A stretch of DNA of 64,000 bases. It comes from Nostoc sp. JL34 (GTDB lineage: Bacteria > Cyanobacteriota > Cyanobacteriia > Cyanobacteriales > Nostocaceae). Under the pieces are notes generated by a model. That model was not told the DNA's origin. It did not search any database and saw nothing but the letters and a program-made list of their open reading frames with translations. Below, one piece after another: positions 54,647 to 63,233 of the stretch. The translations under genes and the position numbers were made by a program. The stretch spans positions 1 through 64,000 of the forward strand of contig NZ_JABXKQ010000076.1 of NCBI RefSeq assembly GCF_017114945.1. The letters are read 5' to 3'. Position 1 is the first letter of the stretch, and each line of letters opens with the position of its first letter.

Positions 54647-55678
54647 GTGCAAGACACCGACTCCATCAACGACCTTGCTGCTGCGTTACTACAGCCAGCA
54701 GATATCAGCTTTGAACTGCCCGATCCAGAAGATGAACAGATTCTAGAGTCAGATTTTCAACAGCAGCTCGAAATTGCTTGGCAGGTATGCGATCGCTTTG
54801 ATTTGCAAACTGAAATCTGGCGGGGGCGAATTTTACGAGCTATCCGCGACAGAGAGAAAGTGGGTGGTGACGGACGCGGTACTGGCTTTCTCCGATGGCT
54901 AAAAGAGCGGGAAATCAGCAAAAGTCAAGCTTATGCCTGGATTCAACTGGCGAATAGTGCCGATACTCTCATCGAAGACGGTAAACTTGACCCCGGATCT
55001 GTGAACAACTTCAGTAAACGGGCTTTTGTGGAAACCTCCAAAGCATCCCCAGAAGTGCAGCAGATGGTGAGTGAAGCCGCCCAAAAAGGCGATCGCATCA
55101 CTAGGCGGGAAGTGCGTCAACTCAGCGATGAATGGACAGCTATGTCCTCAGATTTATTACCCGAAGCAGTTAAAGAAAAAGCAGCAGATAACACCCTCCC
55201 CCCACGCTACATTGCCCCACTGGTGAAGGAAATGGAAAAACTGCCAGAATCGCACCAAAAGTTTATCCAGAAAGAAATAGCTGCCAATCCTGATGTGGAT
55301 ACCTTGAAACAAGTAACTACTGAAGCGCGTAACTTAGCCAAATATCTCAAAGGGGCGGCTCAAGTTCAGGCGCTGACAAAGGAAGATGTTGATATTGAAA
55401 CAGCCTTAGAAGAAGCGCAAAGAGTCGGCTGTTTGAGCATTGCTGCTGATTTGGTAAATCAAGCATCGCAGATTGAACAAACGATCGCTAAATTGTATAT
55501 GACTTGGAAACGGATCGGCAATTTGGCAGATCGATTATATGTAGATACTGGCGCAAGTACACCCAACTTGCGATCGCTCCTCACTTGCTTGGAACCTCTA
55601 GGTGGTGAAATCATGGAATTGCAACTTAGTGGTGCGACTGAACACACTATTCGTTTGCAAATTCAGGAGACGAGTTAG
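54647..55678 (+). CDS. Conserved cyanobacterial protein of unknown function
   Basis: The 343-aa product, starting at GTG (54647), is soluble and mostly helical. It has an acidic N terminus (QPADISFELPDPEDEQILES), a central FLRWLKEREISKSQAYAWIQ block resembling a helix-turn-helix, an ITRREVRQLSDEW motif near 150 reminiscent of ParB/KorB-type DNA-binding proteins, and a C-terminal domain with LGGEIMELQLSGATEHTIRL. These similarities are weak and I make no functional call. I recall such proteins in many cyanobacteria. Confidence 0.7.
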   Translation: MQDTDSINDLAAALLQPADISFELPDPEDEQILESDFQQQLEIAWQVCDRFDLQTEIWRGRILRAIRDREKVGGDGRGTGFLRWLKEREISKSQAYAWIQLANSADTLIEDGKLDPGSVNNFSKRAFVETSKASPEVQQMVSEAAQKGDRITRREVRQLSDEWTAMSSDLLPEAVKEKAADNTLPPRYIAPLVKEMEKLPESHQKFIQKEIAANPDVDTLKQVTTEARNLAKYLKGAAQVQALTKEDVDIETALEEAQRVGCLSIAADLVNQASQIEQTIAKLYMTWKRIGNLADRLYVDTGASTPNLRSLLTCLEPLGGEIMELQLSGATEHTIRLQIQETS

Positions 55679-55754
55679 GGAATAGGCATCGCGCATGGCC
55701 GCGAAGTTATGAGAATTAAACATTGATCCAGAAACAGTTTAACTTATAGTCTAA

Positions 55755-55880
55755 AGGGCGGTTAGAAACCTCGTCTACACGAGACTTTACCCACCTTCGT
55801 AGGTTTCAAGCCCTCAATTTTTCCTTAGTCCGCGGAGGCGGACGAGAGTTTGTGTAGCCGCGAATTCCATTCGCCTTGGC
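55755..55880. repeat. Dispersed Nostoc repeat with GTCCGC palindrome
   Basis: The segment GGCGGTTAGAAACCTCGTCT continues to a GTCCGCGGAGGCGGAC hairpin (55828-55843) and GTGTAGCCGCGAATTC. Such units are multi-copy intergenic elements in Nostoc. The gap has no gene. Confidence 0.65.
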
Positions 55881-55901
55881 TCTAAGTTGACTGTTCATCT
55901 T

Positions 55902-58253
55902 CTAATTAGCAGCGCAAGATGTAGCGGTGAGCGAGGAGTTATGGGGCGATGCAGTGGGTACTTGAGCAACCAGAACCACGTTACCATTGGCATCTATAAC
56001 CCACCCTTGGGCTTCTACAATTTGAGTAGGTTCATTGACAAAATTAGCTTTCTGTGATTTTTCTTCTGTGTTTCGCTGCGCCTGAACAACCGCTTTTTTC
56101 TGAATACCGCTAGCACGTTTCTGACTCTCTGGAGAGAGTGTGATCCAATCTGCCAGCACTGCATCCTCAGCTATCAATGGCTGCGTGGGATCGGCTACTA
56201 ATCCTCCACGCCCAGTAGTAATAAATGAACTTCTTGCTATTTTTCCACCAGAATCACAACCAGCAGCAATTTGCTGCGAAGCATCAACCAGATTTACAGG
56301 CAATTCCACTAATCCCTTACTGGGGTCAGCATCTGGGGAGTTGATTTGTACAGTGCCACTTAATGAAGGGTTTTGTTGAGAAAATGCGGTGATGTCACTT
56401 GTTCGCAGGTTATTCGGGTTTATTTCCTTTGGATCAAGCATTTCTACATTTGTACGGGTGCGAGGCACAAAACCAAAGATGCTCTTAGCGGTGATTGTGA
56501 TTTTACCACCTGAGCCAGAAACTGCGTTGGCGGTGATATCGCTATTTCCGAAGGGAGCGGCGACAAGGAAGCCATTAGGTGCTTTGATGGTGATATTACC
56601 GCCATCTCCATCACCCCCCGCATTAGTGGATATTTGGCTGTTGCGGCGCATTAGTAATAAGTCCCGCACCTGTAGCGCAATATTCCCACCCTGTCCTGAC
56701 TCACTATCAGATGTGATTTGTCCTTGGTTGTCCAGCAGGATGGAGCGAGCAGTTATATTTAGTGCACCTGGTGTTTCTGTAATATTTATGTTTTCTGGGA
56801 GAATCGCATTTGGTGGAATCGCAACATCCACAGCTATTGCAGCATTGTTTTGGATAAACAATTGGCCCGTGGTTATGTTTATATTTCCAGTATTTCCGTA
56901 CTTTATAGCCGAAGTAAACAAGCCACTGGGATGGGAATCATCTGTTGCCGAAGTTCCAATTAGCTCTATGGACTCGGAGGCGTTCACAGTCAAATTCCCT
57001 CCTTTTCCTTCAGCTATTATCAATTGTGAGTCTCCCACTATTGCCGTAGACCCTGCTGATATCTCTGCTCCTTGGACACGCAACTTTCCAGTTTTGATCG
57101 TAAGATTACCCGCATTTCCATCACTGAAAGTTGTAGTAAACAGTGTAGTAGTACTATCTGGTAAGTTATTACCAATCAACTGTACAGACTTAGAGGCATT
57201 CACAATCAAGTTTCCTCCCGAACCCTTATTTAAAGTAGAAGTGCCCACTTGTGCGCCATTCTGAACAATTAATTTTTCAGTCGTAATCGTTATATCTCCG
57301 CCATTTTTGTCACTCGTAGTTAAACTGATCAAGCGCACAAAATCACCACTTAGTTCGACTGTCTTGCCCTGTACCTGGATATTCCCGGCATCATCGCCAC
57401 TAGCATCTACAATAGATGAAATATTAGAACCATCAACAGTTTGCCTCTGAATTAGTCGAATGTTTTGGAAATTTTGGACACCTTCATATCCCAAACTCCA
57501 GCCTTGGCTCGTTGGTTTCAGACTGACTAAACTATTACTAGCAACACTTCCTAGCTCTATTCGCCCCGATGCTGCTGTTAAATTTCCATTCTCCACCGTG
57601 ATATCACCACCCACTAATGCCAAGGTTTTACCTGGCTTAACCTGTAGACCAACTGGTTGACCAAAAAGATTAGTTATACCATCTGGATTCTTTGCTTGGG
57701 ATTGATTATGGATGGGAGCCGCAGTCGCTCCGAATTGTAAACCAATAGGTACACTTACTGTCAGCAAAGGTGTGGTTTGGGGATTTGTGGCACTAAATTT
57801 AGTACCATCGGCAAAGTTCAAACTACTCGCGGTACTTGCAACAAATGAACCGCCGATCTGTAAAGAAGCATTGGAGCCAAAAATGATCCCGTTAGGGTTA
57901 ATTATAAACAGATTGGCTTTATGTTGAGCTTTAATGATGCCTTCAATATTAGAAACAGACTTCCCTGTTACCCGGCTAATAATGTTCTCAACACCTTCAG
58001 TATTTCTAAACTCAGCAGTAGTTCCAGGAAGTACAGAAAACTCTTTAAAACTGTGAAACAAATTGCTTCCTACTAAAGTTCCATTTTCAATAGTTGTTAT
58101 ATTGTCCTGTGTTTTAACAAGAGAATTAGTAGATAGAGTACCATCCGGAATTATTGGTATTTGTGCAATAGCACAATTTGGTAATTGTGCTATTGCACTA
58201 CCTAATAAAAATCCTAGCCCTTGGAACCATCTCAAAAGACTACTTGTATTCAC
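55902..58253 (-). CDS. Two-partner-secretion exoprotein (filamentous haemagglutinin N-terminal domain)
   Basis: The 783-aa product has an N-terminal signal (LGFLLGSAIAQLPNCAIAQI) and the TPS/FHA N-terminal domain (about 35-170) with LFHSFKEFSVLPGTTAEF and the hallmark LFIINPNGIIFGSNASLQIG. Beta-helix repeats of the type GGNITI/GGDITI follow to about 640, and a C-terminal region with VEAQGWVIDANGNVVLVAQ. Such proteins are exported across the outer membrane by a TpsB partner and act in adhesion. No tpsB is in the window. The signal peptide region contains a striking inverted repeat (58163-58198). Confidence 0.9.
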   Translation of the reverse strand: MNTSSLLRWFQGLGFLLGSAIAQLPNCAIAQIPIIPDGTLSTNSLVKTQDNITTIENGTLVGSNLFHSFKEFSVLPGTTAEFRNTEGVENIISRVTGKSVSNIEGIIKAQHKANLFIINPNGIIFGSNASLQIGGSFVASTASSLNFADGTKFSATNPQTTPLLTVSVPIGLQFGATAAPIHNQSQAKNPDGITNLFGQPVGLQVKPGKTLALVGGDITVENGNLTAASGRIELGSVASNSLVSLKPTSQGWSLGYEGVQNFQNIRLIQRQTVDGSNISSIVDASGDDAGNIQVQGKTVELSGDFVRLISLTTSDKNGGDITITTEKLIVQNGAQVGTSTLNKGSGGNLIVNASKSVQLIGNNLPDSTTTLFTTTFSDGNAGNLTIKTGKLRVQGAEISAGSTAIVGDSQLIIAEGKGGNLTVNASESIELIGTSATDDSHPSGLFTSAIKYGNTGNINITTGQLFIQNNAAIAVDVAIPPNAILPENINITETPGALNITARSILLDNQGQITSDSESGQGGNIALQVRDLLLMRRNSQISTNAGGDGDGGNITIKAPNGFLVAAPFGNSDITANAVSGSGGKITITAKSIFGFVPRTRTNVEMLDPKEINPNNLRTSDITAFSQQNPSLSGTVQINSPDADPSKGLVELPVNLVDASQQIAAGCDSGGKIARSSFITTGRGGLVADPTQPLIAEDAVLADWITLSPESQKRASGIQKKAVVQAQRNTEEKSQKANFVNEPTQIVEAQGWVIDANGNVVLVAQVPTASPHNSSLTATSCAAN
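58163..58198. repeat. 16-bp perfect inverted repeat in the TPS signal-peptide codons
   Basis: GTGCAATAGCACAATT (58163-58178) is followed after 4 nt by its exact reverse complement (58183-58198). It is coding on the minus strand, translated AIAQLPNCAIAQ, so the protein repeats AIAQ/CAIAQ on both sides. Confidence 0.85.
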
Positions 58254-58365
58254 TACATAAGTCCTAGTTTACATTTTTACCAGTGTTTAATTTAAAGCAT
58301 ATTTGTCAACTTCAAAGTTGACAAATATGCTTATTGAGAATTAAGACAAAATTTTATGAAATTAC

Positions 58366-58662
58366 TTAACATGAGGATGAGCAAGGACAAACACCTCTAC
58401 ACGGACACCAGCAACCCGATAGTAAGGTACGTTTACTTGGTGGTGCTATGAGTGAACGTTCCGTACCACTAATTGTAATTTGAGTTAAGTCTAAATTGCA
58501 TTCCAATTGCAAATTTTTTTCTTCTGATATACCATACTTTTCAAGTATCTTGTCAAAGTTAGCATTCTTCAAAATCTCACACATTTCTTGCTGAATCTCT
58601 GCTTCTAACTTCTCTAATGTTTGAGCATCTATGATTGTTGATTGTCCTATTTTAGAATCCAT
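58366..58662 (-). CDS. Cys-rich-tailed small protein, candidate RiPP precursor
   Basis: The 98-aa product has a charged, helical leader-like part (TLEKLEAEIQQEMCEILKNA, 15-34) and a C-terminal tail with six Cys in 15 residues (84, 86, 88, 92, 94, 98: GCWCPCRGVCPCSSSC). Such a division, leader plus Cys/Ser-rich core, is the form of ribosomally made modified peptides (Nif11- or NHLP-type in cyanobacteria), but the leader does not clearly match either. No modification enzyme or peptidase/transporter gene is in the neighbourhood, so a metal-binding or disulfide-linked small protein is the alternative. AGAGAG precedes the ATG. I do not recognise the family. Confidence 0.65.
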   Translation of the reverse strand: MDSKIGQSTIIDAQTLEKLEAEIQQEMCEILKNANFDKILEKYGISEEKNLQLECNLDLTQITISGTERSLIAPPSKRTLLSGCWCPCRGVCPCSSSC

Positions 58663-59272
58663 AAATTTTGCTCTCTTTGCAGACTGTGTAGATGTGTGAA
58701 CTTATTTTGTGATGTACTAAACTAACGTGACTTCGATTAGTACATTTTGGCGACGAAGGAATTAAGGATAAAGAGTCTAGAGTGGCACGAAAGCATTCGG
58801 TTTCTAAAGCTCTTGCGAACTCCCATAATTATCAATTCAGCTTGGCTAGTTATAATTACGCATTACGTAACAAAACTTCATATATTTCTGTTGGATTTCC
58901 ATAAAGCATTCATGAATCTGGCTACTTACCGTTGATCGCTCAAGAGTATTGAGTAATTGATACCTCCTCAACTCTCACACTCTGCTTACATTTGGATAAG
59001 TCCAGAGGCTAAAGCCTTACCATTAGGCGTTTCATCTTTCTCATCCTGTCAGAAAATCAAATATGTTCTTTGTTGTGAGTGTTGAGGATGATCGAATCCG
59101 TGATACCTTTGGTGGGCTACGCCAATGTACGAACACTCAAATTAATTACAAGGGGCGATCGCTTGCAATTAATTTTGCCTGATTACTTATCAAGGTTATT
59201 GCAAAGAAGCGATGTCTACGACGGGCTACGCCAACGCACCACACTTAAGTTCAGTACAAGGAGCGATCGCAC
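58663..59272. other. Intergenic region with repeats, no gene
   Basis: Two short plus-strand frames (58747-58935, 59079-59297) have no coding character. The second overlaps the dispersed repeats at 59100-59237. An inverted AAATTAATT / AATTAATTT pair flanks a HIP1 site near 59136-59176. Confidence 0.5.
59209..59237. repeat. Dispersed Nostoc-type repeat (GGGCTACGCC family), copy 2
   Basis: GCGATGTCTACGACGGGCTA and following nine bases match 10521-10549. The element lies just beyond the 3' end of the membrane-protein gene. Confidence 0.7.
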
Positions 59273-61036
59273 TTACCCGCCTAAAGTCCGTGTATAGATT
59301 ACCTGACCTTGGGAATCATAGAGGAAAAGGGACACATTAGCATTGTCACTAATTACAGCTAAAGCTTCCCGTAAGATTTGCAAGTGATTGGTAACATCAA
59401 CAGCAGTATCCGAGTTCTCAGAATAAGGATTAGCCAAGTTATTTTGCCTGATTTGGTCATACTCAGCCGTTAGCCGGACAATAATTCCTGCATTGTCCAC
59501 ACTAAAAGTGCAAATCCGAATTCCATTAATGCAGGTTTTATCCAAGTCAGTGCGGGTTTGTTGCAAACTACTAACAACTTGTACTTTTTCTTGTGCTTGT
59601 TTGAGGGCTGCTGAATAGGGTTCGATAAGAGACTGAGCCTGAGTGTAGTACAAGCTATCTTCAGAAATCTGTTTAGCAGTTTGCAAAGCCTGATCCCAGT
59701 ATGTCGCCGCAGCTTGCCATTGGTTTTGTTGCTGATATACTTTGGCTTGCTTGGCAGTGCTAAGGGCTTGTTGGTAGCTTTTAACAGCAAATCGTTCTTT
59801 AGTAGCGCGATCGCGTACTACTGATAACTTAGGTTTATAATCTATCAACAGCTTTTGGGCTTCTTGGTATCCAGCGCTAGTTCGGGGAATGGTATTCAAG
59901 GTATTAACTACCACCAGCCAAGTAGACTGCACCTTTTGCCAGTCATTCAAGGATTTAGCAGTAGCTTGCCGCTTCTGGGCTGCAACAGCTACAGCTTTTG
60001 CCGCTGTTAGTTTTTTCAGCCAATTTTCCTCAGTAAATATCTGTTGATTTACGGCGTGCAAATGGACACGATAATTAAGTAATTTCCCCTGCACCAGTCC
60101 ATAGAGTTCACTACTGGAACTTATAGCTTCTAGTGGCGCTATAGCCTGTCGCCATAAGTGTTGCCTAGCTTGTAATTCCTCTAGGCTATATGCAGGAGTT
60201 TGAACTTTTTGTGTCGCCAAAGATGCTGTCTGCAAAGCCATGACCACCTGGCTGATTTTTTCTGACCGTCCAGACAAACTTGCTTTTAGTTCTTTTGATA
60301 CCTGGTAACGGGGCGACCAACTAGGAATTATATTCAGGGCTGTACTGGCTGCCGCAAGTTGCTGTTGTATAGCTAATAATTCTTTTTCAGATTTGGCGTG
60401 GCGCATCAGTTGCGGGGATTTTGTTTTTACTTCCTCAGCGTTTTGTATTTCTTTACACTCAGACATCACACAAGGGCGAGTCAAGAAGTAAGCACCACCG
60501 CCTAAAACTACAATTCCCAGCAACGCTGCACCTAGTAGGATCGGTTTGACTTGGAATCCTGGCTTTAAAGCCGACAAATTCGGCACATCTGCAAACGGGT
60601 CAAACAGTTCCTCTTCCTCAGCCTCATCAATTGATGGAGAATATGTCAGAGCTGATGAGGAGGATGAGTAGGATATTGCTTCCCCTGCTTCTTCTACTCC
60701 CCATCCCCCCATCCCCCCATCCCCCCATCTCTCCGTCTGCTTCAACGCCAAAAAACATTTGGCATAAGGGAGTTGTTCACCAAAAACTCTGAGGAAACAT
60801 TGCACCCGCTGCTTTTTGTGGGGTGCTAGAGACTGAAGTACTTCCTCGATGACTGCAAAAATTAGTTGAGCATCAACTATTACATCTGATGCATGTTGCG
60901 TTAAAATCATTAGCCCGTCTTTATTGACGGCGCATTTAACCTCGAAGACTTCAGCAGTTGAGACTTCTACAAGTAATTGTTCCTGCAAAGTTTTGGCTAA
61001 AAGCTGTAAATCTTCCTGCTGGACTGCTACTTTCAT
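59273..61036 (-). CDS. Membrane-anchored coiled-coil protein of unknown function
   Basis: The product (587 aa from the ATG at 61036, which follows GGGAAAG; an upstream ATG at 61123 adds 29 residues) has a cytoplasmic N-terminal part, about 1-125 with FLRVFGEQLPYAKCFLALKQ, a low-complexity insert, one transmembrane helix (LLGAALLGIVVLGGGAYFLT) and a long helical periplasmic part with repeated Ala/Gln-rich tracts, ending VSLFLYDSQGQVIYTRTLGG. The low-complexity segment RWGDGGMGGWGVEEAGEA is encoded by a tandem-repeat insertion. No family is recognised. Confidence 0.75.
   Translation of the reverse strand: MKVAVQQEDLQLLAKTLQEQLLVEVSTAEVFEVKCAVNKDGLMILTQHASDVIVDAQLIFAVIEEVLQSLAPHKKQRVQCFLRVFGEQLPYAKCFLALKQTERWGDGGMGGWGVEEAGEAISYSSSSSALTYSPSIDEAEEEELFDPFADVPNLSALKPGFQVKPILLGAALLGIVVLGGGAYFLTRPCVMSECKEIQNAEEVKTKSPQLMRHAKSEKELLAIQQQLAAASTALNIIPSWSPRYQVSKELKASLSGRSEKISQVVMALQTASLATQKVQTPAYSLEELQARQHLWRQAIAPLEAISSSSELYGLVQGKLLNYRVHLHAVNQQIFTEENWLKKLTAAKAVAVAAQKRQATAKSLNDWQKVQSTWLVVVNTLNTIPRTSAGYQEAQKLLIDYKPKLSVVRDRATKERFAVKSYQQALSTAKQAKVYQQQNQWQAAATYWDQALQTAKQISEDSLYYTQAQSLIEPYSAALKQAQEKVQVVSSLQQTRTDLDKTCINGIRICTFSVDNAGIIVRLTAEYDQIRQNNLANPYSENSDTAVDVTNHLQILREALAVISDNANVSLFLYDSQGQVIYTRTLGG
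60704..60737. repeat. STRR tract inside the membrane-protein gene
   Basis: CCCCATCCCCCCATCCCCCC-type heptamers, read on the minus strand as GDGGMGGWG. The tract lies next to an acidic/Ser-rich stretch before the transmembrane helix. Confidence 0.75.
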
Positions 61037-61682
61037 AGAGCTTTCCCGCTGAACTTCTATATTGTTTTGATTATTTTTAAGGGGATGAAACGAACTTTCT
61101 CGGTTTTTTGAATGCAAATGCACAGTTTAAGCAACCACAGCCTGAAAATCTGAACGACCAACTTTCTAACACAAATTCTGACTTTTCACCAAAAATTCAA
61201 AAAGCAGTTATTGTTCGCGTCGCTACATTTTTATAGTGATAGATGCAAAATTAAATAATCTGTCTTCAGATATAAATTACAAATAAAAAATGGGAATAAT
61301 AAAATTTTTGAGTGTTTTCACTGCATTATTTCGCGACAATAAAATTCACAGTCGCTACAGCTTGGCAAAATTCTAGTTGCACAGTTGTGGCCAAATTATC
61401 TCAAGGTTAAGGAAAAGATGCTATGTCAGAGGGTTTTGACAGAAATGCTAGTTATCTTCTATGCTGGGAAACTTACTGAAGAGATTAATTACGTGTTGTG
61501 GCTCTGGCACAAACAGGTTGGCTATCGAAATTAATATGCCTCATTTGCTGAATTCGATAAAATTGATCCGTGAAAAATAAGTTTTTATAGCTGCCAAAAG
61601 CTTAATTCTGCAATAAAGGTGCTGCAAAATATTAAGACAGGACTAATCAAAAGCTTGGAAAGTCTCAATACAAGGTGTATCA
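61037..61682. other. Divergent intergenic region, no gene seen
   Basis: About 650 bp between divergent genes, AT-rich. Promoters of the membrane-protein gene and the sucC-like gene are presumed here. No recognisable operator, repeat or small gene was found. Confidence 0.5.
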
Positions 61683-62909
61683 ATGGATTTATTAGAGTAC
61701 CAAGTTAAAGAATGGTTTGCGAAGATAGGCATTCCGGTATTGCCTTCCCAACGAATTGACCATCCTACAGATTTGAAACGTTTAAAAATTCGCTTTCCAA
61801 TTGTACTAAAATCTCAAGTACATGGCGCGGAACGGGCAAAAGCAGGTGGAGTTAGGTTTGCCCAAACGACTATTGATGCGATCGCAGCTGCTCAAAATAT
61901 CTTTAGTTTACCAATATGGGGCGAGTTGCCAGAAGTTGTGTTAGCAGAATCCCAATACGACGCCAACCAGGAATTTTATCTCGCGGTGGTTTTGGATACT
62001 GCTGTCTGCCGACCGGTACTTTTAGGTTGCAAAGAAGCAGACATCGATTGGGAATCCGCTGGAGAAAGAATGCACTATGTTGTCGTAGAACAGGAATTCT
62101 CACCATTTTATGCCCGACGATTGGCTTTGAAAATGGGTTTGCAGGGGACGCTGATGCAGTCGGTAAGCAGCGTTGTCCAGAAGATGTACCAGTTATTTGT
62201 GCAAAAAGACCTGGATTTAGTCGAAATCAATCCCTTGGCAGTCAGCGCTACTGGTCAAGTTATGGCTCTTAATGGTAAAGTCAGGGTCAACGAACGGGCG
62301 ATCAAGCGTCATCCCGATCTTGCCGAGATGGCGGCAAAAATTATCAGCCGTCATACCAGTACTGAAATCAATGGTATTTTGGGCGACTGGGATGGTGTAG
62401 AAATGCACGGAAAAATCGGTATTTTAGGTAATGGTACTGGTTCGGTGATGGCAACTTTGGATTTAGTCGCTAATGCTGGTGGGAACCCAGGTGTTTGTTT
62501 GAATCTACGTCATGCTTTCCTCACAGATACTACACCAACGACCTTCTGCGATCGCCTAGAGATAGGTTTGAAAATGCTGGAGGCTGATAAAAGCATTCAA
62601 GTAATATTAATTAACTTTCTGGGTAGCATTCCTCAAACTGAGGAAGTGGCTGAAGTGATAGCCAGAGTTGTGCAGCCAGACAACAGCGAACTTCAATCAC
62701 AGGTTGTACGTTCTAATGGTAGTAAAGTTCGGCGAGAACTGAATTTTCCATCCTTAGTTATCCGTCTTGCTGGTTCTGAATTTAATGCTGCTAGAAAATA
62801 TTTAGCAACACTAACAACCCACAGTGATGCGCTCGTCGTCGTAGAAAATTTAGATGAGGCAGTGGCGGCAGCAGTTCGTCTTGCTAGGCCAACAACTAAT
62901 AAGAAGTAG
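61683..62909 (+). CDS. sucC: Succinate-CoA ligase beta-subunit-like protein
   Basis: The 408-aa product has an ATP-grasp domain (about 1-230: MDLLEYQVKEWFAKIGIPVL start, FPIVLKSQVHGAERAKAGGV, DLDLVEINPLAVSATGQV with the metal-binding Glu and Asn) and the CoA-ligase domain (about 245-400) with GKIGILGNGTGSVMATLDLV. The beta subunit binds nucleotide and activates succinate. It is somewhat longer than the 388-residue typical SucC. The substrate could be another acyl-CoA. The alpha-subunit gene follows in the same direction after a 324-bp gap. Confidence 0.85.
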   Translation: MDLLEYQVKEWFAKIGIPVLPSQRIDHPTDLKRLKIRFPIVLKSQVHGAERAKAGGVRFAQTTIDAIAAAQNIFSLPIWGELPEVVLAESQYDANQEFYLAVVLDTAVCRPVLLGCKEADIDWESAGERMHYVVVEQEFSPFYARRLALKMGLQGTLMQSVSSVVQKMYQLFVQKDLDLVEINPLAVSATGQVMALNGKVRVNERAIKRHPDLAEMAAKIISRHTSTEINGILGDWDGVEMHGKIGILGNGTGSVMATLDLVANAGGNPGVCLNLRHAFLTDTTPTTFCDRLEIGLKMLEADKSIQVILINFLGSIPQTEEVAEVIARVVQPDNSELQSQVVRSNGSKVRRELNFPSLVIRLAGSEFNAARKYLATLTTHSDALVVVENLDEAVAAAVRLARPTTNKK

Positions 62910-63233
62910 TCAAACAATTTTAGATTTTAGATTCACCCCATACTTAAAGTTAGGGGCTTGTCATTTAATTTTAGATTTTGGATTTTAGATTTATTCCACG
63001 TAGCTGGCTGATCGCAAGGCGGGTATAAATTCGGTGCTAACTCTTGGAGACACCGTTTGGTTCAGACCTTTTGAAATTTTGGATTTTAAATCTTCAATCC
63101 AAAATTTAAAATCTAAAATCGTGCTGTACTCGTTTTTGTAATTTCAGTAATAATTGAATACGACACTGTAAACTTGTCGTTTTTATGCCCAGTAATCCAA
63201 GTCACTGGGTTGCCAAACTTACGGTAATTTTTT
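62910..63233. repeat. AT-rich repeat cluster between sucC and sucD
   Basis: ATTTTAGATTTTGGATTTTA-type units occur near 62920-62995 and, inverted, at 63072-63120. Similar words occur in the cobH-cobG gap (13040-13070). No gene is present. Confidence 0.65.

Noticed and set aside
59079-59297. 72-codon plus-strand frame
   Set aside because: It is composed of the dispersed GGGCTACGCC repeats and HIP1 sites.
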